In this document: in pieces, positions 35,299-44,489 of the stretch
How the letters are laid out: every line of letters starts with the position of its first letter
Numbering within the stretch: the stretch's first letter is position 1
DNA from: Bin80 sp965203305
GTDB taxonomy: Bacteria > Bacteroidota > Rhodothermia > Rhodothermales > Bin80
Direction: 5' to 3'
Assembly: GCA_965203305.1 (NCBI GenBank)
Contig: OZ241874.1
Coordinates: 2,914,001 to 2,978,000 of the forward strand
Length of the DNA: 64,000 nucleotides
Notes under the pieces: generated by a model
Databases searched by the model: none
What the model was told of the DNA's origin: nothing
The model's input: the letters and a program-made list of their open reading frames with translations, nothing else
Program-made: the position numbers and the translations under genes

Positions 35299-36333
35299 AT
35301 GCTGATTCTGGGGATTGATACCTCCTGTGATGATACGGGAGTTGCTGTTGTGCAAGATGGACAGAAGGTTCTCTCTAATGTGATTGCGTCCCAGTACGAA
35401 GCACATGACAGGTTTGGCGGGATTGTCCCTGTAATCGCGGCCCGGGAGCATACGGCCAGGATCAGCTTCATTCTTGACTCTGCCCTGGCGGAGGCGAGGG
35501 TTTCCTTTGCCGATCTGGATGCCGTTGCTGTTTCTCATCACCAGGGGCTGATGCTCTCCCTGGTTGTCGGAGTCTCCGCGGCAAAATCCATTGCACTGTC
35601 CTGTGAAATTCCCCTGATCGGAATTCATCACCTGGAAGGACACATCTACTCAAATCTCATGGGACGGGCTGATGAGATTCGCTTCCCGTTCCTTTGTCTT
35701 ACGGTGGCAGGAGGCCACACTCTTCTGCTGAAAGTAGTTGCCCACGGGACCTATGAGCTGCTGGGACACACACGAGACGACGCAGCCGGTGAAGTTCTTG
35801 ACAAGGTCGCACGGCACTTGAATCTTGGATCCCCTGGAGGAGCAGCGATTGAGAAACTGGCACAGGAGGGAAACCCTCAGGCATATGATTTCCCCCGACC
35901 ACTGATCAATCGTTCCGATGGAGAATTCAGTTTCAGTGGCTTAAAAACGGCGGTCATTGCGGCGATTGACCGCGACCCCGATCTGAACCGGGCCGATGTG
36001 TGTGCCAGTCTTCAGCAGGCAATCATTGATCTGCTGGTTTCCAAAACCATGCGCATGGCTCATGAGAATCACCTTCCCCAGATTGCCCTGGCAGGCGGGG
36101 TTGCCCTGAATCAGCCACTCCGGGAAGCTCTGCACAATGCTGCCAAAGAGCATGGATACCAGATTTTCACTCCTCCGCAGGACCTGTGTATGGATAATGG
36201 AGCCATGGTCGCCGGGGCGGCACACTATCTGTATCATGAACGCGGACCGGACTCTCTTGGCATTGAAACACTGGCCAACGCCCCGCTTGGAACAACCGGG
36301 ATTCGCTACCGCCACGAAAGCAAGTACCGCTAG
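35299..36333 (+). CDS. tsaD: tRNA threonylcarbamoyltransferase TsaD
   Basis: Catalytic subunit that transfers threonylcarbamoyl to A37. It begins LILGIDTSCDDTGVAV; the metal-binding histidines are in IHHLEGH, the nucleotide loop in TVAGGHTLL, and LAGGVALNQPLRE and CMDNGAMVAGA are intact. A good AGGAGG site lies about 11 bp before the ATG, within the tsaB end. The product is further modified by MtaB, encoded at 2-3 kb. It converges on xylB with a 4-bp overlap. Confidence 0.97.
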   Translation: MLILGIDTSCDDTGVAVVQDGQKVLSNVIASQYEAHDRFGGIVPVIAAREHTARISFILDSALAEARVSFADLDAVAVSHHQGLMLSLVVGVSAAKSIALSCEIPLIGIHHLEGHIYSNLMGRADEIRFPFLCLTVAGGHTLLLKVVAHGTYELLGHTRDDAAGEVLDKVARHLNLGSPGGAAIEKLAQEGNPQAYDFPRPLINRSDGEFSFSGLKTAVIAAIDRDPDLNRADVCASLQQAIIDLLVSKTMRMAHENHLPQIALAGGVALNQPLREALHNAAKEHGYQIFTPPQDLCMDNGAMVAGAAHYLYHERGPDSLGIETLANAPLGTTGIRYRHESKYR

Positions 36334-37829
36334 CCTGACTGCCCGTGATAAAATTCTTTGAGGCGGGGGTATATCTCCCCGAATCGTTCATGCAAGCCGG
36401 CATAACTCTGTGCGGACTCTCCTGGACTGAACTGCTCTTGCACAGATACCGCTGCAGCACAAGCGTTCTGGATAGAGGCCCACAGACCTGTACCTGTTCC
36501 CGCCAGTAATGCCGCTCCTGTGGCGGCTCCCTCTGTGATTCCAGCGACTTGTAGCGGGTATCCCAGGATATCTGCCAGAATCTGGCACCACAAGCTGCTT
36601 CTTGCCCCGCCGCCAGAAATCATAATCCGCTCTGGAACCGGCAGCCCTGCATCATGGAGAAGCTGAAAATTGTCTCTCAGTCCATAGCCCACCCCTTCCA
36701 GAACAGCTCTCGTAAGATGACCGCGAGTGTGACGAGAGGTAAGTCCGATAAAACTCCCCCGGAGATTCGGATCTGCATGCGGCGTACGCTCGCCACTCAG
36801 ATAGGGGGAAAAGTAGAGTCCTTCACTGCCTGGTTCTGCTGTAGCGGCCTCAGCAAGCAGTTCCTCGTACGAAACATCTCCGGCAAGTGTATCCCGGTAC
36901 CACTGGAGGCTCCCCGCAGCACTGAGCATGACTCCCATCATATGCCAGGTCTTTGGAATTGCATGCGGGAATGCATGTGCACGGCCAAGTGGCTCTGTAC
37001 ATGGACGACTGGACGGTGCGAAGACAACCCCTGAGGTTCCCAGTGTAATTGCCCAGGTATCCGGGTGGATGGCCCCGACCCCAATCGCCTGCGCTGCCTG
37101 ATCTCCCCCTCCGGCATACACTGGAGTACCCTGGAGCAATCCTGTCTCTTTTGCAGCTGCCTGGCTGACGGAACCTGTACACTCTGTCCCCTCATGTGTA
37201 GGCGGAAGCCAAGCCTCTGGAATATCCAGAACATGCAGCAAATCCTGTGCCCATCTCCTTGTGGAGAGGTCTAAAAGCAATGTCCCGCCTGCACCGGCCC
37301 GATCCGTTGCATATGCTCCGCTCAGCCTCCAGCGGATGTAATCCTTGGGTAATAAAATCCGGGCGATGTTTTGATAACAGTCCGGTTCATGGTCGCGTAC
37401 CCATAGCAGCTTTGGTGCCGTGAAACCTGTAAACGCGTCATTGCCCGTCGTGGCAACCAGATGCTTGAACCCGACTCGCTCCCGAATCATCTCACACTGC
37501 CGACCGGCTCTTCCATCATTCCACAGCATGGCTGGACGAAGCACGCTGCCGCTGGAGTCCAGCAAGATGAGTCCGTGCATTTGTCCAGTTACCCCGATTG
37601 CCCGCACAGAAGTGGTGTCAATGGATGGAAGAGCAAGAACATCCCGGATACTTTTGCGCATGGCCTGCCACCATGATTCAGGGTCCTGCTCGCTCCAGAG
37701 CGGACGCGGACTGGACTGTTCATGTCTATTGGCAGCCTGTCCAAGAACATTGCCCTCCACATCAATACAGATTGCCTTGGATGCAGTCGTGGAGACATCA
37801 AGTCCCAGAACACAAGGATTTGTTGACAT
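36330..37829 (-). CDS. xylB: Xylulokinase (FGGY family)
   Basis: It phosphorylates D-xylulose to feed the pentose phosphate pathway. N-terminal VLGLDVSTTASKAI, the FGGY signature regions (TGFTAPKLLWVRDHEP; MISGGGARSSLWCQILADILGYPLQ), and ITLGTSGVVFA are all present over 499 residues, typical for XylB. Exact sugar specificity within FGGY kinases cannot be proved by eye. No xylose isomerase is next to it; the sugar kinase at 39.4 kb and transporter at 37.9 kb point to sugar-acid or pentose use. Confidence 0.9.
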   Translation of the reverse strand: MSTNPCVLGLDVSTTASKAICIDVEGNVLGQAANRHEQSSPRPLWSEQDPESWWQAMRKSIRDVLALPSIDTTSVRAIGVTGQMHGLILLDSSGSVLRPAMLWNDGRAGRQCEMIRERVGFKHLVATTGNDAFTGFTAPKLLWVRDHEPDCYQNIARILLPKDYIRWRLSGAYATDRAGAGGTLLLDLSTRRWAQDLLHVLDIPEAWLPPTHEGTECTGSVSQAAAKETGLLQGTPVYAGGGDQAAQAIGVGAIHPDTWAITLGTSGVVFAPSSRPCTEPLGRAHAFPHAIPKTWHMMGVMLSAAGSLQWYRDTLAGDVSYEELLAEAATAEPGSEGLYFSPYLSGERTPHADPNLRGSFIGLTSRHTRGHLTRAVLEGVGYGLRDNFQLLHDAGLPVPERIMISGGGARSSLWCQILADILGYPLQVAGITEGAATGAALLAGTGTGLWASIQNACAAAVSVQEQFSPGESAQSYAGLHERFGEIYPRLKEFYHGQSG

Positions 37830-37851
37830 GTGAAAAAAGAGCGGCTAGTGT
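37823..37851 (+). promoter_or_regulatory. Possible promoter for the SLC13 transporter gene
   Basis: TTGACA at 37823-37828 is followed after 17 bp by TAGTGT, ending 17 bp before the transporter ATG. The -35 match is perfect and the -10 match poor. It overlaps the first codons of the divergent xylB gene. Bacteroidota often use other promoter elements, so this is tentative. Confidence 0.3.
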
Positions 37852-37868
37852 AGTAACTTTATGGTTCC

Positions 37869-39356
37869 ATGAAATCACTTCCATCATACGAAATCAGGCA
37901 ATATACGGGATTGTTCCTGGGACCGTTCTGGCTGGTAGCAGTGCTTGTTCTGCCACCGCCAGATGGACTGGACCTGAATGCCTGGTATACGGTGGGAGTC
38001 GCTCTTCTCATGGCTACATGGTGGATTGCGGAATCCATTCCCATTCCTGCAACCTCGCTCCTTCCGCTGGTACTGTTTCCTGTTCTCGGAGTCAATCCCA
38101 TACAGGAAACAGCAACTCCATATGCCCATCCGATCATCTTTCTGTTCATGGGCGGATTCATGATCGCACTGGGAATGATGCGCTGGGGATTGCACCGGCG
38201 GATTGCCATCTGGATCATCTCCCGTGCAGGCACCGGGCCACGCGCCCTGATTGCGGGATTCATGATGGCTACGGCCGGACTGAGCATGTGGGTCAGCAAT
38301 ACGGCAACGACGCTGATGATGCTCCCCGTAGCCCTTTCTGTGATCGCACTGGCCGACACTGAACATGATTCTGCAGACCGGTTCAGGCATCATTTTTCAG
38401 TTGCACTCCTTTTGGGCATTGCCTATGCGGCCAATATCGGCGGTATGGGAACGCTGATTGGGACCGTCCCCAACGCATTTATCAGTGCCTTCTTTGAGAG
38501 CGAATACGGATACACCATCTCCTTTACCCGGTGGCTGTCCGTTGGGGTCCCGATTGTTCTGGTCGGCATTCCGGCAGTGTTCTTCCTGCTCACGAGAATT
38601 CTCTATTCATTTGATGTGCATGATCTGGTCGGAAGTGAAGATGTGATTGAACGGGAACAGGAAAAACTGGGGCCAATGAACAGGGGAGAGAAGGCCGTGG
38701 CACTCGTCTTTCTGGGAACGGCACTCCTCTGGATCACACGCCCTTTGCTGACTCCTTTTCTGCCCGGGCTCACCGACGCAGGAATTGCCATGATCGGAGG
38801 GCTGTCACTGTTTTTATGGCCGGTTGACTTGAAGCGCGGGGTATTTGTTCAGAACTGGGAAACCATGAAGCAGCTTCCCTGGGGAGCCCTGATTCTGATT
38901 GGAGGGGGACTCAGTCTTGCCGGTGCGGTTTCGGGAAGCGGACTGGCAGACTGGCTGGGCGAATCCCTGCAGCCGTTGCAACAGTTTCCTACCATCCTGA
39001 TTATACTCCTCACTACCGGAATCATTATCTTCCTGACGGAAATTACCAGCAATACTGCCACCACAGCCACATTTTTGCCTGTTCTCGCTGCCCTGGCACT
39101 GGCTGTTGGAGAAAGTCCGCTGCTGATGGCTGTCCCGGCAGCCCTCGGAGCCAGTTGTGCCTTCATGCTCCCGGTAGCTACTCCGCCCAATGCCATCATT
39201 TACGGGAGCGAGCGGGTGACGGTATTTGAGATGGCTCGTGCAGGGCTGTCCCTCAACTTCGTGTTCCTCATCCTGATCACCATCTGTGCCTACTCCTTGA
39301 TGCTTTGGGTCTTCGGTATTGAGGTCGGAGTCGTCCCGGACTGGGCGATGGAATAA
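37869..39356 (+). CDS. SLC13/DASS family anion symporter
   Basis: A sodium-coupled transporter for dicarboxylates, sulfate or similar anions, 495 residues with about 11-13 membrane segments. Both diagnostic SNT motifs are there: MWVSNTATTLMMLPV near residue 140 and EITSNTATTATFLPV near residue 400, each in a re-entrant hairpin. The substrate cannot be read from sequence. It is divergent from xylB and followed 26 bp later by KDG kinase, so import of a sugar acid or organic acid for this route is plausible. Confidence 0.92.
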   Translation: MKSLPSYEIRQYTGLFLGPFWLVAVLVLPPPDGLDLNAWYTVGVALLMATWWIAESIPIPATSLLPLVLFPVLGVNPIQETATPYAHPIIFLFMGGFMIALGMMRWGLHRRIAIWIISRAGTGPRALIAGFMMATAGLSMWVSNTATTLMMLPVALSVIALADTEHDSADRFRHHFSVALLLGIAYAANIGGMGTLIGTVPNAFISAFFESEYGYTISFTRWLSVGVPIVLVGIPAVFFLLTRILYSFDVHDLVGSEDVIEREQEKLGPMNRGEKAVALVFLGTALLWITRPLLTPFLPGLTDAGIAMIGGLSLFLWPVDLKRGVFVQNWETMKQLPWGALILIGGGLSLAGAVSGSGLADWLGESLQPLQQFPTILIILLTTGIIIFLTEITSNTATTATFLPVLAALALAVGESPLLMAVPAALGASCAFMLPVATPPNAIIYGSERVTVFEMARAGLSLNFVFLILITICAYSLMLWVFGIEVGVVPDWAME

Positions 39357-39382
39357 TCCCGTCCGCAATTATCCGGTCAATC

Positions 39383-40417
39383 ATGAAAAGGTGCGTCACA
39401 TTCGGAGAAGTCATGCTGCGGCTCTCTCCGCCCGGATTTGAGAGGTTCATTCAGGCCTCCTCGTTTAACGCATGCTATGGAGGGGCGGAAGCCAATGTGG
39501 CTGTTTCGCTGTCCGGGTACGGGATCCCGGTTGATTTCGTTTCCCGTGTACCGGACAATGAGATCGGAGCCAGTGCCCTGCAGGCATTGCGCGGGCATGG
39601 AATTGGGACCCGACTTGTCCAGCGAGGGGGCGAGCGGCTCGGAATTTATTTCCTGGAAACAGGAGCATCCGCACGTGCCAGCAGGGTTCTGTATGATCGT
39701 GCACATTCAGGAATGGCTTCCATCACCCCCGGCATGATTGACTGGAAGGATGTCTTTGCCGGAGCAGACTGGTTTCACTGGACAGGAATTACGCCGGCTC
39801 TTTCCGAAACCGCTGCCCTAACCGTCAAAGAGGCACTGGAGGAGGCCCGTCGCCACGGCCTGACCATTTCTGTTGATCTCAATTATCGCAAGCGACTCTG
39901 GCAATGGGGGAAATCCCCGGCAGAGGTCATGCCTGATCTGGTTTCTGCCTGTGATATAATTATCGGGAATGAAGAGGATGCGCAGAAAGTCTTCGGGATT
40001 CATCCAGAGGGAATTGAGGTTCAGAGTGGACACCTGGATGCCTCCGCCTATGAATCCGTCGGCAAACAGATGATGGATCATTTTCCGCGTTGCCACCGGG
40101 CGGTCATCACACTCAGAGGTTCCATCAGTGCCTCTCATAATCGCTGGTCAGCCGTTCTGTGGAATGGAGAAGATCTGCTCTATGGCCCCACCTATGAGAT
40201 TACTCCTGTCATTGATCGTGTTGGAGGTGGAGATGCTTTCGTCGGAGGGCTGATCTATGGGCTTCTGACGTATGATGGAGACGATCAGAAGGCTCTGAAT
40301 TTTGGTGTCGCTGCCTCCTGTCTCAAGCATACGATCCCCGGTGATTTCAATCTGCTGCGTGTGGAGGAAGTAGAGAATTTGCTCTCGGGAGATACATCGG
40401 GGCGTGTGAGTCGCTAG
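39383..40417 (+). CDS. kdgK: 2-keto-3-deoxygluconate kinase (PfkB family)
   Basis: It phosphorylates KDG to KDPG. The protein starts TFGEVMLRLSPPG as KdgK does, has CYGGAEANVAVSLSGYG, YYDRAHS-type VLYDRAHSGMA, SVDLNYRKRLW and the PfkB signature 2 as VGGGDAFVGGLIYG (Gly-Gly-Gly-Asp, with the catalytic Asp). Probably cotranscribed with the SLC13 transporter. No KDPG aldolase follows. A hairpin terminator lies 50 bp downstream. Confidence 0.9.
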   Translation: MKRCVTFGEVMLRLSPPGFERFIQASSFNACYGGAEANVAVSLSGYGIPVDFVSRVPDNEIGASALQALRGHGIGTRLVQRGGERLGIYFLETGASARASRVLYDRAHSGMASITPGMIDWKDVFAGADWFHWTGITPALSETAALTVKEALEEARRHGLTISVDLNYRKRLWQWGKSPAEVMPDLVSACDIIIGNEEDAQKVFGIHPEGIEVQSGHLDASAYESVGKQMMDHFPRCHRAVITLRGSISASHNRWSAVLWNGEDLLYGPTYEITPVIDRVGGGDAFVGGLIYGLLTYDGDDQKALNFGVAASCLKHTIPGDFNLLRVEEVENLLSGDTSGRVSR

Positions 40418-40466
40418 GACGAACACATTACGAAAAGGCGATATGCCATTTCATACCTGAAAAAAT

Positions 40467-40507
40467 ATCCTTTTTCGGAAACACCAAGTAAATCCGAAGG
40501 ATTTTTT
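40467..40507 (+). terminator. Terminator after kdgK
   Basis: TTCGGA (40474-40479) pairs with TCCGAA (40493-40498) around a 13-base loop, ATCC and GGAT extend the stem past a 3-base bulge, and ATTTTTT follows. It stands 50 bp after the kdgK stop. Confidence 0.6.
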
Positions 40508-40517
40508 GGGGGGGGGG
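40508..40517. repeat. G10 homopolymer after the kdgK terminator
   Basis: A run of ten G follows directly on six T. It lies between the stops of kdgK and the IS110 transposase, in no credible reading frame. It is the second long G run in the window. Confidence 0.6.
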
Positions 40518-40629
40518 ACTCTTCACCATTTACAGGAGGCAAAAATCGGACAATACAGGAGAGGTTGGCAGTCATAGGTTCTGATCTTTCGGCGTGTGGT
40601 TCTGTGTGTGTTTTGGGGAAGATTTCTGG

Positions 40630-41952
40630 CTATGCCTGCGCACCTCTGCTTATTCTTTCGGGATCAAACAGGGTTCCATTTCGGAGCATGGCACATGCGA
40701 CTCCGAGGAGGCGATCTCCCACGGTTCGCAACGCGCGTCCATGGGAGTGTCCTCGTGCCCGCAGGGCCCTGTACTTGGCTTTGGAGATGGGGTCATGCTG
40801 CATGGCCACCATGGCCCAGTGGTAGATTGCATTATTGAGGCGCTTGTGCATTGCCAGTCGTCGGACGACGGTCCGGACTTTTCCAGATCGTCTGGTAACG
40901 GGAGCCACCCCGCACAGACATCGCAAGGCCCTATAGTCCTGTTTGCTGATCAGTTCGCCGGCTTCCGAGAGCAGGGTTGCCAAGACCGTAGTTCCAATCC
41001 CGGGCATGGATCGGAGAATCGCAATGATGCTGTGTCGGTATTCGGACTCTGTGGCTGTTTCTTCGCTTCTGGATTCATCTATGCTGGTCTCCCCTGCCAC
41101 GGGGCATTCCTCTTCCGGGGCGGGCTGTGTGGCGGCATCCATCTCATCCAGGAGAGCTTCTGTTTCACGCTTTGCCTCGCGAAGCTGTTCGTTCACCACA
41201 TGCAGCAGCGCACACAGGCGCCGGATATTCCGGACGGACGCATCCAGAACACCGGGAGCGACATAGACGGACGGGCTTCGTAAAATCTGCAGGACCTGCT
41301 CCGGGGTCAGTCGACGGATGCGGTGCTTTTTCATCAATGTGGCGACCGTTTTGAGCCGTACCCGCTTCGCCCGCTTTGGGGTGGGGATGAGTTTCCAGAG
41401 TTCCAGCAGCCACAGGGTGTAGAGCATTCCGCCCAGTTCCAGGAATTGGGGGAAGTACGCATGGAGTCGCTGTCGGATCTGATTGGTGAGTTTGGTTCTC
41501 TGCTCGGTCAGATCCTCTGTCATACGGGAGCATTCGCGCAGAGCAACCTGCTTGGCAGGCAGCGGGGAGAGCATTCGGAAGCAGTGCGGGTCGGTTCGGA
41601 TGGCACTGGCGAGGACGCGTGCGTCCCGGCGGTCATCCTTGGCTCCTGCGGGGGAGAACCGGTCCCGAAAGCGATCCGACTGCTTGGGATTGATGGCGCC
41701 GACCTGGAAGCCCCGATTCAGCAGCGTGTCCACCACGGCACCGTGTGGACGCTCAATAGCAACAGCAATCTGGGCCGAGATACAGCTGACGCAAGCAAGA
41801 AGCCAAGTGATCATATCACGCAACCCTTCCCCAGAGTGGGCAAAGGCTTTCTCTCCAAGAACGGTGCCCTCGGAGTCAAGAACGCAGACCTGATGGGAGG
41901 AATCCCCCCAGTCAATGCCTGCAAAGGCAGTGCGGTTTACTTCAGGATTCAT
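40630..41952 (-). CDS. IS110-family transposase
   Basis: A 440-residue recombinase. The N-terminal RuvC-like DEDD domain shows GIDWGD (D14), VAIERPHG (Glu) and AKDDRRDARVLA (Asp pair). The C-terminal Tnp_20 part shows LRSMPGIGTTVLATLLSEAG and VAPVTRRSGKVR, which contains the serine expected to be the nucleophile. A charged insert (EEECPVAGETSIDESRSEE) separates the halves. It looks intact. Members of this family are guided by a structured RNA from the non-coding end of the element; the sequence just upstream of this gene is strongly structured. Element boundaries are not visible, as this family lacks clear inverted ends. Confidence 0.93.
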   Translation of the reverse strand: MNPEVNRTAFAGIDWGDSSHQVCVLDSEGTVLGEKAFAHSGEGLRDMITWLLACVSCISAQIAVAIERPHGAVVDTLLNRGFQVGAINPKQSDRFRDRFSPAGAKDDRRDARVLASAIRTDPHCFRMLSPLPAKQVALRECSRMTEDLTEQRTKLTNQIRQRLHAYFPQFLELGGMLYTLWLLELWKLIPTPKRAKRVRLKTVATLMKKHRIRRLTPEQVLQILRSPSVYVAPGVLDASVRNIRRLCALLHVVNEQLREAKRETEALLDEMDAATQPAPEEECPVAGETSIDESRSEETATESEYRHSIIAILRSMPGIGTTVLATLLSEAGELISKQDYRALRCLCGVAPVTRRSGKVRTVVRRLAMHKRLNNAIYHWAMVAMQHDPISKAKYRALRARGHSHGRALRTVGDRLLGVACAMLRNGTLFDPERISRGAQA

Positions 41953-42054
41953 CGTATATTTGTTCTGAAGGTGAGTAAGAATGCGGATCAGCGGTGACCG
42001 TCATCTGCCCCTATATGGGTGCTCAAGTGGCACATACTCTTCACAGGATGTCGG

Positions 42055-42142
42055 TCACAGCAACTCCCCGGGGTACATCTCCCCCCGGGCATTCAAGATG
42101 CTGGGGGCTACTAGTTACTCCCGGGGAGTTAATCCGCTGTGA
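42055..42142 (-). ncRNA. Candidate IS110 bridge RNA stem-loop
   Basis: A long interrupted hairpin lies about 100 bp upstream of the transposase. TCACAGC (42055-42061) pairs with GCTGTGA (42136-42142); AACTCCCCGGG (42062-42072) pairs perfectly with CCCGGGGAGTT (42120-42130), leaving a 5-base bulge. Inside, CCCCC (42082-42086) faces GGGGG (42103-42107) and GCAT/ATGC closes a 5-base loop. Large internal loops between stems are the layout of IS110 bridge RNAs, which come from this side of the gene and on the same strand. RNA ends and guide bases are not defined. Confidence 0.55.
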
Positions 42143-43109
42143 GAAAGTGAAACGTACGGAAGTTATGGATACCGATCCAACCGCCCCTTCCAACGCCAAC
42201 AAAACAGCAGCATTCGCCGGACTCTCCTGCCCCCTGCATCCACACCTGGAAACTACCCCATTGAGTAGTTCATAAAAGATATAGGGGGCGCGTTCTCATG
42301 CTATGGACATAGTTCAGCATACTTGGCTCGAATACCGATAAACGCCCGAGATCCCAGTCAAAAACATAGACGGAATCTTCCCGACCACACTATCACTTCT
42401 TTTGTACTCTCCAGGGCCCTTCTCCAACTGCTCCCAGAAACCCAACAAAATGTCCTTCATCCGAAAAGGACATCACCCGTATACCTGGTGGCCACCTACC
42501 TCCGTCGTCGTGCTTCGCTATCTATTGGTTTGTTGATTTGCGACGCGTATAGTGGCTTTTTCGCCGTTGTAGGTGCATCCTTCGTAAGCTTGTTAATATC
42601 CACTGATAACTCGCCAGATGCAGCATCACCTGCCGGGCAGGTTCGCAGAGCTTCTGGAATCGTCCTCGGAGCCTGCACCTTCCAAATTCCGTGGAATTGT
42701 GTTCCATGGTCAGAAGGGGCACCTCGGGCCGAATTTCCGGGACATCCGATAAAATGCTTCGCATGCAGCGTCCGGGTCGGTGCACTACGGTTCCAGAGCG
42801 TTTCGGAATGCCTCGTGGAAAGCCTGCGTGTTCCGTTCGGCCCTGTGATAGCTCTGCGGGGCCGACTGTTCCTCCTGGAGTTCTTGCTGTACCATATGCA
42901 ACCGTTGCAGCTGGCGGGCATGCCGCGCCATCTGCCTTGCATCATGTACCAGTTGTTGCACCTCTGGATGTGCTCTGGCAATCTTCTGCCTGAAGTTACC
43001 CCCTGATATGGCAGGACTGCTCCACCGGCAGAGGAACCTATCTTGCTCCCGGATGTTTTTTGCTAGAAACCGCAGTGGAGTAAAGAACATTTTACAGATC
43101 ATTTCAAGG
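42143..43109. pseudogene. Decayed sequence between the IS110 end and the second ATPase
   Basis: No intact gene. On the minus strand, 42785-43150 reads ARAHPEVQQLVHDARQMARH and VQQELQEEQSAPQSYHRAER, which looks like genuine coiled-coil protein, then breaks; text in other frames continues to about 42500. A degraded gene is likely, family unknown. A long rightward frame (42323-43006) is probably its shadow. Part of the left end of the IS110 element must also lie here. Confidence 0.35.
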
Positions 43110-44249
43110 ATGGACAAAAGCACGAAATTATCCGACCGGGGACGGGCCAAGTACTTTCATGGAAGAGAGGGGATTCTGAAAATGTTCTGGGAGATACTGA
43201 CGGAGGCAAGGGAAGCCAATGGGGGAACCGTATTCCTTGTGCAAGCCGCGCCCGGTGCGGGGAAGACAGCTCTCCTCCATGAATGCAAGAAAATCGCGAA
43301 GAAGTGGGATGTTGCACAACTAAGGAAAAAATCCTTCTGGGACCCAAATATCCTGCGGAAGAACATCGGGCTGGAGCCGGAGAAAAGACAGGTGGCAGGG
43401 AAAATGGAAGGCGGAGTTGACAAGGGACTTAAGATTGTTGGTACCCGCGAGACAGTGACAGACAGCTCCCCCATGACAACACTGGACATGCTCCAGGCAA
43501 AGGACAATCCTCTTTTGCTGGTGCTGGATGAAGCTCAAGAGCTGGAGATCGTCCAGAAATTGCCTGCAGAAAAACAGGTTGATGTGAAAGATATGCTGGA
43601 ATACATCCATAACGGGATGCTGGGAAGGCCGGTCGTGCTCCTAGCAGCAGGGCTGGGCATGACCACTAGGGTATTTGCTGAATTGGGACTGTCCAGAATA
43701 GAAGGAGAATCCCTGTTTGATCTGGGAAGGCTGGATAAAGAGTCCGAGCTGGCAGTGATCAGGGACTGGTTAAAAAAGGACGGAGGTGCCAGAAAAAATT
43801 TGGACACATGGACGGATGCGATTGTGAAAGAAACATATGGGTGGCCACAACACATCATGGCATACATGAAGCCCGCAGTGAGGCAGCTAAAACAAGATGG
43901 TGGCAATCTGACACCCGAAGGGCTAGTGTCCGTGCTGGAAACAGGGAGAAAACTTCGCAAAAAGTATTACGCCAGACGGGCGGAGGGAATAAAGCCGAAA
44001 GAACGTCGGGTTTTCGCGGAAATTTTCCAGCACCTTCCAGAGGGACAAAGACTGGAAGAAGATGAAATTGTCAAACCCTTGGCAAAAAGGTTCGGAAAGA
44101 AAAGGAGCAAAAAGATATTTCTCCGAGCTCTTGCGAAGGGTTTCCTGTATGAACGGGACGAACATTACGGCATCCCGATTCCCTCCATGCGGGACTGGCT
44201 GGTAGAGAATTTCCCACTGAAACGACAATCTTCCGAAAAGAAACAGTAA
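43110..44249 (+). CDS. Stand-alone AAA/STAND-like ATPase, second copy
   Basis: A 379-residue paralogue of the protein at 23178-24350. Shared blocks in order: DRGRAKYFHGR, Walker A APGAGKTALLHEC, Walker B LLLVLDEAQEL, VVLLAAGLGMTTRVFAELGLSR, KETYGWPQHIMAYMKPA, and a basic helical end closing with IPIPSMRDWLVENFP. The two are clearly one family but well diverged. The ATG at 43110 begins the conserved part; the frame is open from 43008. I could not find the inverted repeats or the 8-bp duplication that frame the first copy, so this copy is either older or placed differently. It lies between decayed DNA and tRNA-Arg. Confidence 0.82.
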   Translation: MDKSTKLSDRGRAKYFHGREGILKMFWEILTEAREANGGTVFLVQAAPGAGKTALLHECKKIAKKWDVAQLRKKSFWDPNILRKNIGLEPEKRQVAGKMEGGVDKGLKIVGTRETVTDSSPMTTLDMLQAKDNPLLLVLDEAQELEIVQKLPAEKQVDVKDMLEYIHNGMLGRPVVLLAAGLGMTTRVFAELGLSRIEGESLFDLGRLDKESELAVIRDWLKKDGGARKNLDTWTDAIVKETYGWPQHIMAYMKPAVRQLKQDGGNLTPEGLVSVLETGRKLRKKYYARRAEGIKPKERRVFAEIFQHLPEGQRLEEDEIVKPLAKRFGKKRSKKIFLRALAKGFLYERDEHYGIPIPSMRDWLVENFPLKRQSSEKKQ

Positions 44250-44362
44250 CAGAGCGCACTGAAACAGACCATGCCTGCTGTTCCGTATTCCAGCGGCATT
44301 CACACCCAACTGAGGCCCCAGACAGCAGTATACCGGAGGACAGATCCTGAATGCCAGCCTTG

Positions 44363-44438
<76 letters not shown>

Positions 44439-44489
44439 TCATAACAGCTCTGCTACCCTGATCTGTTACAACTGTTCCAGAAAATCTCT

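Noticed and set aside
40508..40517. G10 run as a phase switch of kdgK
   Set aside because: It is 90 bp beyond the kdgK stop and behind the terminator, so it cannot alter that reading frame.
43000..44300. Inverted ends around the second ATPase like those of the first
   Set aside because: I compared the flanks of 43110-44249 with the GGGAATTATCC ends and found no matching pair and no direct repeat.
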